From assembly GCA_005792355.1 (NCBI GenBank), contig SXSC01000371.1, positions 1 to 49,692 on the forward strand: DNA of 49,692 nt. Reading direction: 5' to 3'. Below, in pieces: positions 25,197 through 34,775 of this stretch. The first letter of the stretch is position 1; the number at the start of each line of letters is the position of its first letter. A program made the position numbers and the translations under genes. This stretch comes from Opitutaceae bacterium. Lineage in GTDB: Bacteria > Verrucomicrobiota > Verrucomicrobiia > Opitutales > Opitutaceae. A model generated the notes under the pieces. It made no database searches. It saw only the letters and a program-made list of their open reading frames with translations, and was not told the DNA's origin.

Positions 25197-27300
25197 CTAC
25201 CTGACCTCGACGAGCGGAGCTTCCACCAGCGCCTTGAGCCGCTCGTAGCGCGGCTGTAATTCGGCCATGAGTTGATCGAAGCGCGGATCCTTGCGTAAAT
25301 TGGCGAGGTGCGGATCGCGCTTGAACCAGGTGATGTTCGGATAGCCGTTCTCCGCCGCCGCTCGCAGGTATTTGATCGCCTGATCGAGATCGCCGAGGAG
25401 TGAATACGCCGAGGCGATCGCATGCTGGGTGTGGTGAAAATGGCCGAAGCCTTTCCCCACTCTCCTGCGCTTCGCTGATTTTTTTCACGGCCCCGTCCTT
25501 TTCTCCGTCGACCGCAAGGAGGAGCGCCTGCATGGCAGTCAGGAGGCCCCCGCCGTCCTTGAGATTCTCCTGCTGAAATCGATTGAACACCTCGGCGAGG
25601 CGATCGGCGGCGTCTTTCCTTCGCCCGGTGTAGATCAGCGCACTGACGACACGATATTCACCCATCGAATCCACCTTTGATTTTCGATACTTCGCCATTC
25701 CCCCGAGGGCGGCATCATACCGCCCCTGATAGAGTTCAATGACGGCCAAATCAAATCTGGCGGTGCCACCTCCCGGATCGATGTCAGCCGCCTTCTGGTA
25801 ATGCTTCCGCGATTGTTCGACGAGTCCGGTGTGAAAACAAATCGACCCGAGCATCGAATGCGCTTCGCTCAAATTCGGCCGGATTCCCAGCGCGCGGCGA
25901 CTTTCGGCCATGGCCTTCTCCAGCTGAAAACCGTTCGAAGGCCTGAAGTAAAACCGCGACAGCGCCAGGTGGGCTTCGGGAAGTTCCGTATTGAGTTCCA
26001 GCGCCCGAGCCATCGCAGCGTCAGCCAAGGTCTCCCATTGTTTGTTCGCTGCATCCAAAAAATAGGCGAGATTGCCATAGGCCAGCGCCAGGACCGCGTG
26101 CGCTTCCGCAAAATTGCCATCGAGGGCGATGGCCTTCCGCAGCATCACGATGCTCCGATCGGTCGCCTCGCGGTCCGTGCCGAAGTAGGGTTTCCCGCGC
26201 AGATAGAAGTCATAGGCGTCGAGATTCGCCGTAGGCCGGCGTTCGATGCGTAGTTTCTCCTGTGGGGAAATCGTGGCGTTTAACTCGCTCGCGATCGCCT
26301 TGGCCAAGTCCGCCTGCAGCGCAAAAATGTCGGTGAGATCCCGGACATAGTTCTGCGCCCATAGGTGACCGTCGGTCCCGGTCCGGATGAGCTGGCCGGT
26401 CACGCTTACCTTGTTCCCGGCCCGTTGCACGCTGCCCTCCAGAATGTACGCCACCCCCAGCTCCTCGCCGATTTGTTTCACCGTCTTCTTCGTGTCACGG
26501 TATTGTTTCACCGAAGTGCGCGACGTGACGTGCAATTCCCGAATTCGCGACAACTGGGACAGGATCTCATCATGCACTCCATCGGTGAAAAACTCGTTTT
26601 CTTTCTCGGTGCTGCGGTTCTCGAACGGCAGCACCGCGATGGACTTGGGCCCGTTCCACGGCGGGCGTGAGGCGGGCTTCTCCTTCCCGGGCGGGCGCAA
26701 CGCCACGAACGCAACCAGTGCCGCCACGCCCAATGCCGCAAACGCCCAGGCGGGAAACCGGCGGGCGGTGGTCTTCGGCGCAAATCCCGCGCCGGCACGG
26801 CCGATTCCTGGCGCGGCTCGCGCCGCTCCCGCGCCCACTCCGACCTCCGGCCCGTGATCCAACAGTCGGCGAACGCGCTCCACAAACATTGCGGTGACTT
26901 CGCCTCCCGGGAGCCGCGTCCACTGCACTGCCCGGAACTCGCCGGGCACCCTGGCCTCGCTGTCGCGCGTCTCGTCGATGACCACGGGCAACAAGAACGG
27001 TTTTTCCTCGGCCATCGCATGCGTTCGCTGGGCCGCGAGTTTCCATTCAATTCGAAAATACCCCTCCAGCCTCGCCTGCGTATTGGCCGAAATCACCGGA
27101 ATGAGCAGCGCACACTCCGCAATCTGCCGGCGGATCTTGGCGTCCCACGCATCGCCTCCCACCAGCTCTTTCCGGTCAAACCACACTTCCACTCCGGCGT
27201 TCTCCAGGGCATTGGCGATCCGCTGGACGACATCGGAGTCCTGGTGCGCGTGACTGAGAAAGACGGCGCGGCTCGCCGTCGCTGGTGTGGAGTCCGGCAT
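25197..27300 (-). pseudogene. frameshifted TIR domain / TolB-like / TPR repeat protein
   Basis: The protein starts with a TIR domain (residues 10-115: 'AVFLSHAHQDSDVVQRIANAL', 'VEVWFDRKEL', candidate catalytic E85 in 'FRIEWKLA'). A transmembrane helix (about 184-202), a TolB-like domain (about 219-340: 'SIAVLPFENRSTEKENEFF', 'LGVAYILEGSVQRAGNKV') and TPR repeats follow. The frame breaks at a run of four G (plus-strand C at 25455-25458): 'KKISEAQES' continues as 'GKGFGHFHHTQHAIASAYSLLGD' only in another frame, ending at 25197. One extra G explains it. It may be a real lesion or a sequence error. ATG 27351 is an alternative start. Similar domain sets occur as possible sensors or NAD-cleaving effectors; function here is unproven. 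Confidence 0.8.
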
Positions 27301-27406
27301 GGGAAGGGGGCGCTCCAGCAAATGCCGGCGCGCCTCGAGGCTTACGAGCAAAAATAAGCAGTCGAACCGCGGAGGCCCAGCGCGGCGGCAGGAGGTTTTT
27401 GGATTT

Positions 27407-27482
27407 GGCCTCCCGCAGATTCAGAAAGACCGCAGATGGTCTGCTTTCTGCATCTGTGGCCTTTCTGAATCTGTGGGAGGCC
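27407..27482. repeat. 32-bp inverted repeat (hairpin)
   Basis: Arms of 32 bases at 27407-27438 and 27451-27482 pair with three mismatches around a 12-base loop. The outer stem is GGCCTCCC with GGGAGGCC and the inner part contains CAGATTCAGAAAG. It is one of two palindromic elements in the 483-base gap 27301-27783; no gene is seen in that gap. Confidence 0.85.
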
Positions 27483-27636
27483 CGTCATTTCCGTCAGCGA
27501 GATACGCTTTGAATCCATGAGGCGATGCTGGGATCACGAACAGTGCAATGTGGCTTTTTTTCCGAGATCGCGCTGGGGAAAAGTGACTGCGCAGCCGCGT
27601 GCTAAACTCAGCGATCGATTGGCGGAGCGGTTTCCG

Positions 27637-27720
27637 AGGTGGGGCCGGCTCTCAGAGCCGGCTTCTTCCGGAACAACCCACCGACTCGAAGGAGGCCGGC
27701 TCCGAGAGCCAGCCCCACCT
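27637..27720. repeat. 26-bp inverted repeat with internal palindromes
   Basis: Arms of 26 bases at 27637-27662 and 27695-27720 pair with two mismatches around a 32-base loop. Each arm is itself partly palindromic (GCCGGCTCTCAGAGCCGGC and its inverted relative), so a four-way fold is possible. It lies in the gap between the TIR gene and the 27784 gene, close to the latter's stop. Confidence 0.82.
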
Positions 27721-27783
27721 GGCCGCAGAGACCAACCTGTTGGCTTCTAAGCTCCGATAGTCAGACAAAAGTGCCGCAACGCG

Positions 27784-28834
27784 TCAAAACGTCCGCGACC
27801 AACTCGTGACGTAGAGATGCCGTGCAAACGCCCCACGGCCTTTGCCGTTGTACCGATCGTCGTAGATGCTGTTTGTTCGGTTCGCGTAGATGCGATTAGG
27901 GATGAAGAGCGTGAAAGCATTTCGCCCCAGCGACCAGGAAATGCCCGGCTCGGCATAAACCGTGTAACCGGACCGGCGAAAACCCTCGCTTCCTCCGATT
28001 AAGTCACGCGCCGGCACCCCGGTGATGCGCGTGCCGAAACTGACGCTCAATCCCTGCCAGGGCCAGTTGGCGACGGCCAGGCCGGCGCGGCCGAGATACT
28101 GGTCGGGCACCGACAACGGAAAGATCTGCCCATAGAACGGAACCGGGGTGTAAGCTCGGTTGGTTTCGCGGGGATTAATCAAATAATAGCCATTCGCGTA
28201 ACCGATCAAATTGCCGGCAAATTTACGATATCCGGCCAATTCCAGCATGAAACCCCAACCGCCGTCACCGGGTTGAATCGAAATGTCAACCGGCCGCATC
28301 TCCGGACCAGTGGACTTATAAAACAACGCCTTGGCGTCCTGTTTTCCCGTCGGCAATTTCAAGCCCGCACCAAGGGAAATATTTCCATTCTGATTCTCAG
28401 CGGGATTGAAAAGCCACGCACTCCCCATCAACCGCATATCGCCGATGCCGCGCGCGCTCACACTGTGCCGCGTGCCGTTGTGCTCGGCGGGACTGGACGT
28501 CTTCCCGACGAAACCCGGAAACGTCAGCGTTGCACTGTAACGTGCATTGATCGCGTACGTCGCCTGAAATTCGAACGGTGATCTGGTTGCCGACGACCGT
28601 TTCATACTCCGGCCACCGCTCACTTCCCTGCCAGCCTTCGTCGGCGTAAAGGTAACGATAACTGGAGGTGACCTGCCATTCGCCTTCATGGAGCTGGGTG
28701 ATGCCATCAGGGCCGAGGCTCAGGGTCATGAAGCGCCCCGGAACACAGCCCTGCGCGGAAAGCTCGGCGGTGGTCCCCGCGAGGCCAACCAAAGCCATCG
28801 TGAGAGCGAGAAAGCGTGGGCGTGGAAGCGTCAT
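27784..28834 (-). pseudogene. frameshifted exported protein, probably outer-membrane beta-barrel
   Basis: The start is 'MTLPRPRFLALTMALVGLAGTTAELSAQG', a good signal peptide. The first frame runs through 'WQVTSSYRYLYADEGWQG' to 'YETVVGNQITV' and then loses its character. The continuation ('FEFQATYAINARYSATLTFPGF') lies one frame over, so one base appears to have been gained, or two lost, near 28570-28578. The remaining 260 residues alternate polar and hydrophobic residues, with 'LGAGLKLPTGKQDAK', 'YLGRAGLAVANWPWQGLSVSFGTRITG' and a C-terminal 'YVTSWSRTF' ending in Phe, as outer-membrane barrels do. The family was not identified. It is divergent from the metal-type module. Confidence 0.72.
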
Positions 28835-29131
28835 GGTGCGAGATATCTGGTGTGAGCAGCCGGTCGGGTGAAATACGTGGCAATGAAGAAATTCTCGCCT
28901 CTGGTGGGCCGAAGAGGGGGCGGTGGGAATTGAAGGCAACGATTACGATCAACAGGCCATCCTGCGGCCGAGTTGGGGTCAACCAACGAGTTTCCTTGGA
29001 TCGACTATCGACCTGTTCCCGCTTTCAGGACCCGCTGTAGCAGCAGGCACCTTGATCGGATCTCGTTTCCAACACTCGGCCAACCATTGGTGAACGGATC
29101 GAAATTTCGTACCGGGCCACGACGTGATGGC

Positions 29132-29195
29132 GGCGACGACAAAGCGTCGCCCTCCGATACGAAGCACGTGTTTCGGAGGGCTGCGCTTCGTCGCA
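29132..29195. repeat. imperfect palindromic element in a divergent spacer
   Basis: The segment folds into an imperfect hairpin: GCGACGACAAAGCGTCGCCCTCCGA-type arm at about 29133-29158 against TTCGGAGGGCTGCGCTTCGTCGC-type arm at about 29172-29194, with a three-base bulge and a few mismatches. It is the only structure noticed in the 452-base gap 28835-29286, which must also hold the promoters of the two divergent genes; no clear -35/-10 pair was picked out. Confidence 0.6.
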
Positions 29196-29286
29196 GCTGC
29201 GGGGTGCTTGCCGCAGCCCGGGTTCGTAATGAGATCCGTGCAAGGTGCGGGTTGCAGCGGCGGCGAAATTGAGGATGATAGCGACC

Positions 29287-30813
29287 ATGATTCGAGCAGT
29301 CGCCACCTTCCTCGTTCTGCTGTCGATCTCCGCCTTTGGTGCCGTTCCCCGGATTACGACCGAGGACGTCGCAACCCCCGCCGCCGTCGCGGGCGCCAGC
29401 GGCAGTTCGCTGGCCGTGGGCCCGGACGGCGTGGCGTGGCTCACCTGGCTCGAGCGCACCGGCCAGGACACCGCCCTGCGTTTTGCCACGTTCGATGCAG
29501 CCGGCAAGCAATGGTCCGCCGCCCGCACCATCGCGCACGGCCCCGATTGGTTTGTAAACTGGGCCGACTTTCCCGCTGTCACCGTGGGTGCGCAGGGCCG
29601 CGCGACCGCGGTGTGGTTCGTCAACAACCCCGCGCCCGCGACCGGAACCTCCCTCGGCGATGGCCACGACCATCACGGCCCGGGATATCGCGCCTTCCAC
29701 AGCCGCACCACCGACGCCGGCCAGACCTGGACTCCGCCCGCCGCGCTCACGCATGAGAGCGACTCGGTCGAATTCGTCTCACTCGCCACGCTCGCCGATG
29801 GCCGCGTGCTCGCGGCGTGGCTCGACGGCCGCGCGAAGAAAAAGGGCGGCAAGGCCCAGCAACTCTTCGCCCGCATCGTGGGCGAACGCGGGCCCGACCT
29901 GCTCGTCGATGACTCGGTGTGCGATTGCTGCCAGACCGCGCTCACGGCGTTTCCCGACGGCACCGCGCTGCTCACGTACCGCGGACGCGGCGACGAGGAG
30001 GTGCGCGATATCCGCGTCACCCGGTTCCGGGGAGGCGAGTGGGACGAGCCGCGGACCTTGAACAGCGACGACTGGCGCATCAACGCGTGCCCGGTCAACG
30101 GCCCGCAGCTCGCGAGCGACGGCGGGCGCGTGGCGGTTGCCTGGTTCACCGCCGCCGACAACGACCCGCGCGTGCTCGCCTCGTTTTCGCCCGATGCCGG
30201 TGCGCGTTTTCTGATGCCTCTGCGCATTAATGAAACCAAGCCGGCCGGCCGCGTGGCCACCGTGCTACTGCACGACGGTGCGTTTCTCGTGACCTGGGTC
30301 GACGTTGCCGGCACGCTCTGGTTGCGTCGGATCACGCCCGATTTCACAACCACCGAACCGATCGCGCTCACCGCCGCCGGGACCGCGAAGATCAAGGGCT
30401 TTCCGCGTCTCGCGCTCGTGCGTGACTACGCTGGCGGCAAGGTGGCGGCCCAAGTGCTCGTCACGTTTTCACAAGAAGACGCGCCAGCGCTGCGCACGTT
30501 GCTCGTCAGCGTGCCCGAGGGTGATCTGCTCGAAGCGGAAAAGAATTGCGACTGCGCGCCGACGGCCGAGCAGTTGCGGGGGTTTTCCATTCGCGGCGTG
30601 ATGGTTGGCGTGAAGCCGGAAGCCGCCACGATGCAGGTCAGGCACTTCGAGCTTCCGGGAGTTTTCGGCGAAGGCACGCGCGAGTTCAAAGTGGCTCCGG
30701 AGTTGACCGGTGGCGCGGTGGCGGCAGGCCAGCAGTTTTTCGGTCGCGTGGAAAAACGCGACGGCGCGTGGTGGCTCTTCGACGTGCGGCTGATCGCGGG
30801 TCCGGCGAAGTAG
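29287..30813 (+). CDS. exported BNR/sialidase-like protein with a C-terminal CusF-like domain
   Basis: The 508-residue protein starts with a signal peptide ('AVATFLVLLSISAFGAVP'). A propeller-like region follows with repeated Asp/Gly-rich strands ('LAVGPDGVAWLTWLE', 'SRTTDAGQTWTPP'), a His cluster 'GDGHDHHGPGY', and C212-D-C214-C215 in 'VCDCCQTALTAFPDG'. The last 70 residues ('IRGVMVGVKPEAATMQVRHFELPGVF...WWLFDVRL') resemble the small CusF-type copper-binding domain. Sialidase catalysis is unlikely, because no Arg triad was recognised. Metal binding in the periplasm is inferred from the tail, the Cys/His clusters and the neighbouring receptor. Confidence 0.75.
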   Translation: MIRAVATFLVLLSISAFGAVPRITTEDVATPAAVAGASGSSLAVGPDGVAWLTWLERTGQDTALRFATFDAAGKQWSAARTIAHGPDWFVNWADFPAVTVGAQGRATAVWFVNNPAPATGTSLGDGHDHHGPGYRAFHSRTTDAGQTWTPPAALTHESDSVEFVSLATLADGRVLAAWLDGRAKKKGGKAQQLFARIVGERGPDLLVDDSVCDCCQTALTAFPDGTALLTYRGRGDEEVRDIRVTRFRGGEWDEPRTLNSDDWRINACPVNGPQLASDGGRVAVAWFTAADNDPRVLASFSPDAGARFLMPLRINETKPAGRVATVLLHDGAFLVTWVDVAGTLWLRRITPDFTTTEPIALTAAGTAKIKGFPRLALVRDYAGGKVAAQVLVTFSQEDAPALRTLLVSVPEGDLLEAEKNCDCAPTAEQLRGFSIRGVMVGVKPEAATMQVRHFELPGVFGEGTREFKVAPELTGGAVAAGQQFFGRVEKRDGAWWLFDVRLIAGPAK

Positions 30814-30872
30814 TTCCGATCCACGCTACCCAGTTGACACGTTTGCCATTCTTGAAACCTTTCGCGTTCCGC

Positions 30873-31244
30873 ATGTCTCCCCTCGTCAGCACCAGGTCCG
30901 CCGACCGACTCCGCCGCTTCATCGCGGCCGCGAGCGCGGCCTTGGTGCTAGCCCTGACGATTTTTTCCGCAAGCCCCACCGCCCACGCCTGGCTCCACGC
31001 CGACGCCAGCGATTGCTCCGGACACACGATACCCCACGATTCCGATCATTCCGCCAAGGACGCCGGTTGCGCGGTCGTCCTGTTCGCCAGTGGCGTCTCA
31101 CTGCCCGTCGGCCCCGCGGACCTCACGCCGCCGGCCCTTCCTCCGCAAGGCGTTTCCCCGGTTGCCGCCGCCGAGTTCCATTTGGTGTCCCCGCGTTATC
31201 TCCGTCAGCCGGAACGCGGGCCGCCGTTGAGTTGGGTCAGTTGA
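30873..31244 (+). CDS. small exported His/Asp-rich protein (DUF2946-like)
   Basis: The 123-residue product has a long N-terminal hydrophobic segment ('FIAAASAALVLALTIFSASPTAHAW'), likely a signal peptide or anchor. It is followed by 'LHADASDCSGHTIPHDSDHSAKDAGCAVVLFASGV', which has four His, four Asp and two Cys. The rest is Pro-rich and low in structure. Small proteins of this type often sit beside metal receptor genes, and this one is 94 bases before a ZnuD-like receptor. Metal binding is inferred. The start at 30873 was preferred to upstream frame extension, which overlaps the previous gene. Confidence 0.7.
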   Translation: MSPLVSTRSADRLRRFIAAASAALVLALTIFSASPTAHAWLHADASDCSGHTIPHDSDHSAKDAGCAVVLFASGVSLPVGPADLTPPALPPQGVSPVAAAEFHLVSPRYLRQPERGPPLSWVS

Positions 31245-31338
31245 GTCGTCGCCTCGCGCCTGATTGCGCGATGCCTCGTTGCGAACCGCACGCTTTCGCG
31301 TGGGTGCGCGCAGTCGTTCCGTTCAACCCAATCTCGTC

Positions 31339-33414
31339 ATGTCCGCTTTTCGCCATCTTCCCGTCCTGTTCCTCTGCCTTGCGAATTTCTCGCGCGCCCA
31401 AATCGCTTTGACCGCGGCGCCGCCCACCGCTCCCGCCACCGACAAGGTCCAGCACCTCGACCAATTCGTCGTGAGCGCCAGCCACGATCCCAAGACCATG
31501 TTTGACCTCGCGCAGGGCACCTCCGTGCTCGCCGGCGAGGAACTGCACCGGCTCGCGCAAAACACCCTCGGGGAAACTCTCAACGGCGTGCCCGGCGTCA
31601 GCGCCACTTCCTACGGACCCGGGGCCAGCCGCCCCGTCATCCGCGGTCTGGGCGGTGATCGCATCCGCGTGCTCGACAACGGCGTCGGCGTGCTCGACGC
31701 GTCCAGCGTCAGTCCCGATCACAATACCGCGCTCGAACCGCTCTTCGCCTCGCGCATCGAGGTGCTGCGCGGACCAAGCACCCTCCTCTACGGCAGCTCG
31801 GCCATCGGGGGCGCGGTCAACGTCATCGACAACGCGATTCCGGATGCCGGCGGCGACGGCCGGGCCGCCGGCGCGATCGAATTGCGCGCCGGCGGGGCGG
31901 CCCGCGAACGCGCGGCGATTCTCTCCGTCGGCGGCGGCGGCAAACAAGTCGCCGTCCGGGTGAATGCGTTAAAACAAAAAACGAGCGACCTGCGGATCCC
32001 CGGCGTCGCGCGCATCGATGCCGCCGCACCCGCGGTCCAGCCCGACGGAATCCTGCCGGGCAGCGCCGGCGAGACCTTCAGCGGCTCCATCGGCACGGGC
32101 TTCTTCTGGGCGGCGGGACGCGCCGGGGGCGGGCTTCAACACTCCGAGACAGAGTATGGCGTGCCGAACGGCGGAGACATCAGCATCCGGATGCGCCAGA
32201 CGCGATTCGATTTCGAAGGGGAAGTGACCCGGCCCTTCAGCATTTTCCGCGGTGCAAAAGCGCGCGTCGGCCTCGGCACGTACACCCATGCCGAAATCAG
32301 CGGCGGCACGACGGTGAACACGAGCTTTCACAACGATGCGTGGGAGGGCCGGCTCGAATTACCGCATGTCGCGCTCGGTGCCGTCACGGGCACGATCGGC
32401 GTGCAGTCGGCCCGCAGCGATTTCGCGGCAATCGGCGAAGAGGTCGTCACGCCCCCGTCGCTGACGCAAAGCGGCGCGATTTTCGCGCTGGAGGAGCTGA
32501 AGCTGGGCGCCCATGCCACAGTGCAGGCGGGAGCGCGTCACGAGGTGCAGCACATCAAACTGGGTGACGTCGATCCGGCGTTGCCCCGGGTGCCCGGTTA
32601 CGCCGCGCGTTCCGGCCAGCGGAAAAAATTCGGCGGCACCAGTGCCTCGCTTGGGCTGGTCGTGTACCCGGCAAAAGACTGGTCGGTCGGCGCGTCACTC
32701 GCCGTCAGCGAGCGGCTGCCCACGGCAGCGGAGCTCTTCGCCAACGGTCCGCACGGTGGCACCGGCTCCTATGAGGTCGGCACCACCGGACTCGGCCCCG
32801 AGCGCTCGCTGGGATTCGATTTCAACGTCCGACGCCGCGCCGGTTTCGTCACAGGTTCCGTCGGCGCCTTCGTCAACCGGTTTAGCAATTACATCTTCGA
32901 ACGGGAACTGCCCGCCACCGCGATCCCCGCCACCAGCAATCCGGACGGTCTCACGCCATTCCAATTCGTCGCAACCGACGCTCGTTTCGCCGGCGGGGAA
33001 GCCGAACTCACGTTGCATCTGTTCGAAACCGCGCAGGGGCGGCTGCACCTTGAACTCAGCGCCGACTCGGTGCGCGCGCGGCAGAGCAGCAGCGGCGAAC
33101 CGTTGCCGCGCATCCCGCCATTCCGCTACGGCGCCCGCTTGAATTTCGAGGACGGCCGGTGGCAGGCGGTACTCGAAATACGCCACATCGCGGACCAGCG
33201 CCGGGTCGCGGCCAACGAGAGTTCCACCCCGGGTTATGCCTTGTTGAATGCCAGCGTCAGCTACCTGATTCCCACGCCGCGCGTCACGTATGAACTCTGG
33301 ATTCGCGGCAAGAATCTCACCGCAGCAACCGCCCGCGAACACGGTTCGTTCCTGAAGGAATTTGCGCCGCAACCCGGGCGCGGCGTGCTGGGCGGCGTAC
33401 GCCTGACGTTTTGA
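31339..33414 (+). CDS. TonB-dependent receptor, ZnuD-like
   Basis: The 691-residue protein has a signal peptide ('MSAFRHLPVLFLCLANFSRA'), a plug domain and a 22-strand-type barrel ending in '...GGVRLTF'. The plug contains 'VIRGLGGDRIRVLDNGVGVLDASSVSPDHNTALEPLFASRIEVLRGPSTLLYGSSAIGGAVNVID', a block closely matching ZnuD-type zinc receptors as I recall them. It should import a metal or metal complex across the outer membrane. The His-rich loop of Neisseria ZnuD is not evident, so zinc specificity is open. It ends a three-gene plus-strand module with two putative metal-binding exported proteins. Confidence 0.88.
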   Translation: MSAFRHLPVLFLCLANFSRAQIALTAAPPTAPATDKVQHLDQFVVSASHDPKTMFDLAQGTSVLAGEELHRLAQNTLGETLNGVPGVSATSYGPGASRPVIRGLGGDRIRVLDNGVGVLDASSVSPDHNTALEPLFASRIEVLRGPSTLLYGSSAIGGAVNVIDNAIPDAGGDGRAAGAIELRAGGAARERAAILSVGGGGKQVAVRVNALKQKTSDLRIPGVARIDAAAPAVQPDGILPGSAGETFSGSIGTGFFWAAGRAGGGLQHSETEYGVPNGGDISIRMRQTRFDFEGEVTRPFSIFRGAKARVGLGTYTHAEISGGTTVNTSFHNDAWEGRLELPHVALGAVTGTIGVQSARSDFAAIGEEVVTPPSLTQSGAIFALEELKLGAHATVQAGARHEVQHIKLGDVDPALPRVPGYAARSGQRKKFGGTSASLGLVVYPAKDWSVGASLAVSERLPTAAELFANGPHGGTGSYEVGTTGLGPERSLGFDFNVRRRAGFVTGSVGAFVNRFSNYIFERELPATAIPATSNPDGLTPFQFVATDARFAGGEAELTLHLFETAQGRLHLELSADSVRARQSSSGEPLPRIPPFRYGARLNFEDGRWQAVLEIRHIADQRRVAANESSTPGYALLNASVSYLIPTPRVTYELWIRGKNLTAATAREHGSFLKEFAPQPGRGVLGGVRLTF

Positions 33415-33657
33415 TCCGCAGATTCCCTCGCGACACCGGGCAGCAACCAGAGATCCCACCAAGGCATTTTCAAATATCTCCGCTGAACGCCGAACCGAAC
33501 CACCACTCCGTCTGCACCCCGTTTCTGCTCCTGCCATAATCCGCGTTATCTGCGGTTAAGCCGAAATCGTTGCGGGCTGCGACGACCCGGATCGATCATG
33601 GCCCACCGCGGCGCTGCCGCGGTCGGCGGCGGAGCGGCGGCAGAAGCACGCTCCGAG

Positions 33658-34701
33658 TCAGTCGATTCCGAATACCGCTTTGGCGTAATTCTCCACGCTG
33701 AAGGGCTGCAAATCTTCGGGTTGCTCGCCAAGCCCGAGAAAATAGATCGGCAGCTTGAGCTGGCGGTAGATCCCGACCAACGCCCCGCCCCGGCTCGTGC
33801 CGTCGAGTTTCGTGACGACCAACCCGGTCAGGCCAAAACTCTGGTGAAACGCCTTCGCCTGCTCGATCGAGTTGCTGCCGATGGAACCGTCCACCACCAG
33901 CCAGCGATGCTGCGGCGCGGTGGGATCGTTTTTTTGGAGCACGCGGCGGATCTTTGCCAATTCCTCCATCAGGTTGCTTTTCGTGTGCAGCCGGCCCGCG
34001 GTATCGACGATCAGATAGTCCCGCCCGCGAGACTTGGCCGCCTGCCACGCATCGAAGGCCACGGACGCCGAATCCGCCCCGGTGTGGCTGGCGACGATTT
34101 CGAGATCGAGCCGGGTGGCCCAACTCTTGAGCTGCTCAACCGCGGCCGCGCGAAATGTGTCGCACGCGGCGAGCGTGATCGTCCGGCCCTCCTGTTTCAG
34201 CTTCCAGGCGAGTTTCGCCGACGTTGTCGTTTTGCCCGAGCCGTTCACGCCAATCATCGCGATGACGATGGGAGTCTTCTCGTATTTCGGAGGCCGGGTG
34301 CCCACCGTGTCCGCCGAAGCCATGGTCGGCTCCCGCCCCACCAACGGCGGGTGAGTCTCGGGGGAGGAGGAACTCCGCGAATCGCCGGGTGCGGGCGCCC
34401 GGCCTCCCTCGAACTCCAGCACCCCTTCGCTGCCGGCCAGGACACGCTGCAGCACCGCGGCGCCAATCTCGGCCGCCTGGCGCCCCTGCAGGGATTTGTC
34501 CTGTCCGTAGACCTTTTTGATCTCGGCGAGTATCTCGGCCGTGGTCTCGACCCCAAAATCGGCGGTGTAGAGGGCCTCCTCAAGTTCATCGAGGGAAGCG
34601 GCGTCGATCTTGCGTCCGCCGAAGAGCCCGTGCGTCTTCTGGGCGATGGCCGAGACCGTCTTCGCCAACCCGTCTTTGAATTTCTTGAACAAGCCAAACA
34701 T
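33658..34701 (-). CDS. ftsY: signal recognition particle receptor FtsY
   Basis: The 347-residue protein has the FtsY NG core: the four-helix N domain (residues 1-95, 'MFGLFKKFKDGLAKT') and the GTPase G domain with G1 'GVNGSGKTTTSAKL', 'DTFRAAAVEQL', G3 'VDTAGRLHTKSNLMEEL' and G4 'TKLDGTSRGG'. It receives ribosome-SRP complexes at the inner membrane. There is no acidic A domain. Between N and G domains lies an unusual Pro/Ser/Thr-rich insert of about 40 residues (99-138). Its DNA is flanked by 17-bp inverted repeats (34289-34407). It is followed downstream by a 243-base spacer without a gene. Confidence 0.96.
   Translation of the reverse strand: MFGLFKKFKDGLAKTVSAIAQKTHGLFGGRKIDAASLDELEEALYTADFGVETTAEILAEIKKVYGQDKSLQGRQAAEIGAAVLQRVLAGSEGVLEFEGGRAPAPGDSRSSSSPETHPPLVGREPTMASADTVGTRPPKYEKTPIVIAMIGVNGSGKTTTSAKLAWKLKQEGRTITLAACDTFRAAAVEQLKSWATRLDLEIVASHTGADSASVAFDAWQAAKSRGRDYLIVDTAGRLHTKSNLMEELAKIRRVLQKNDPTAPQHRWLVVDGSIGSNSIEQAKAFHQSFGLTGLVVTKLDGTSRGGALVGIYRQLKLPIYFLGLGEQPEDLQPFSVENYAKAVFGID
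34289..34407. repeat. 119-bp segment with inverted-repeat ends inside ftsY
   Basis: GGAGGCCGGGTGCCCAC at 34289-34305 and its inverted relative at 34391-34407 match with two mismatches over 17 bases. The interior holds a further hairpin (CCCGCC with GGCGGG). It lies exactly over the N/G-domain linker of FtsY, which other FtsY proteins keep short, so an in-frame inserted element is likely. Confidence 0.65.
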
Positions 34702-34775
34702 GGTGAAAACACGGGGCGGCGGAGCGCGCGAAGCCGGGTCTCTCCACGGGCTTCGCGATCTCCACGTTTCAATTC

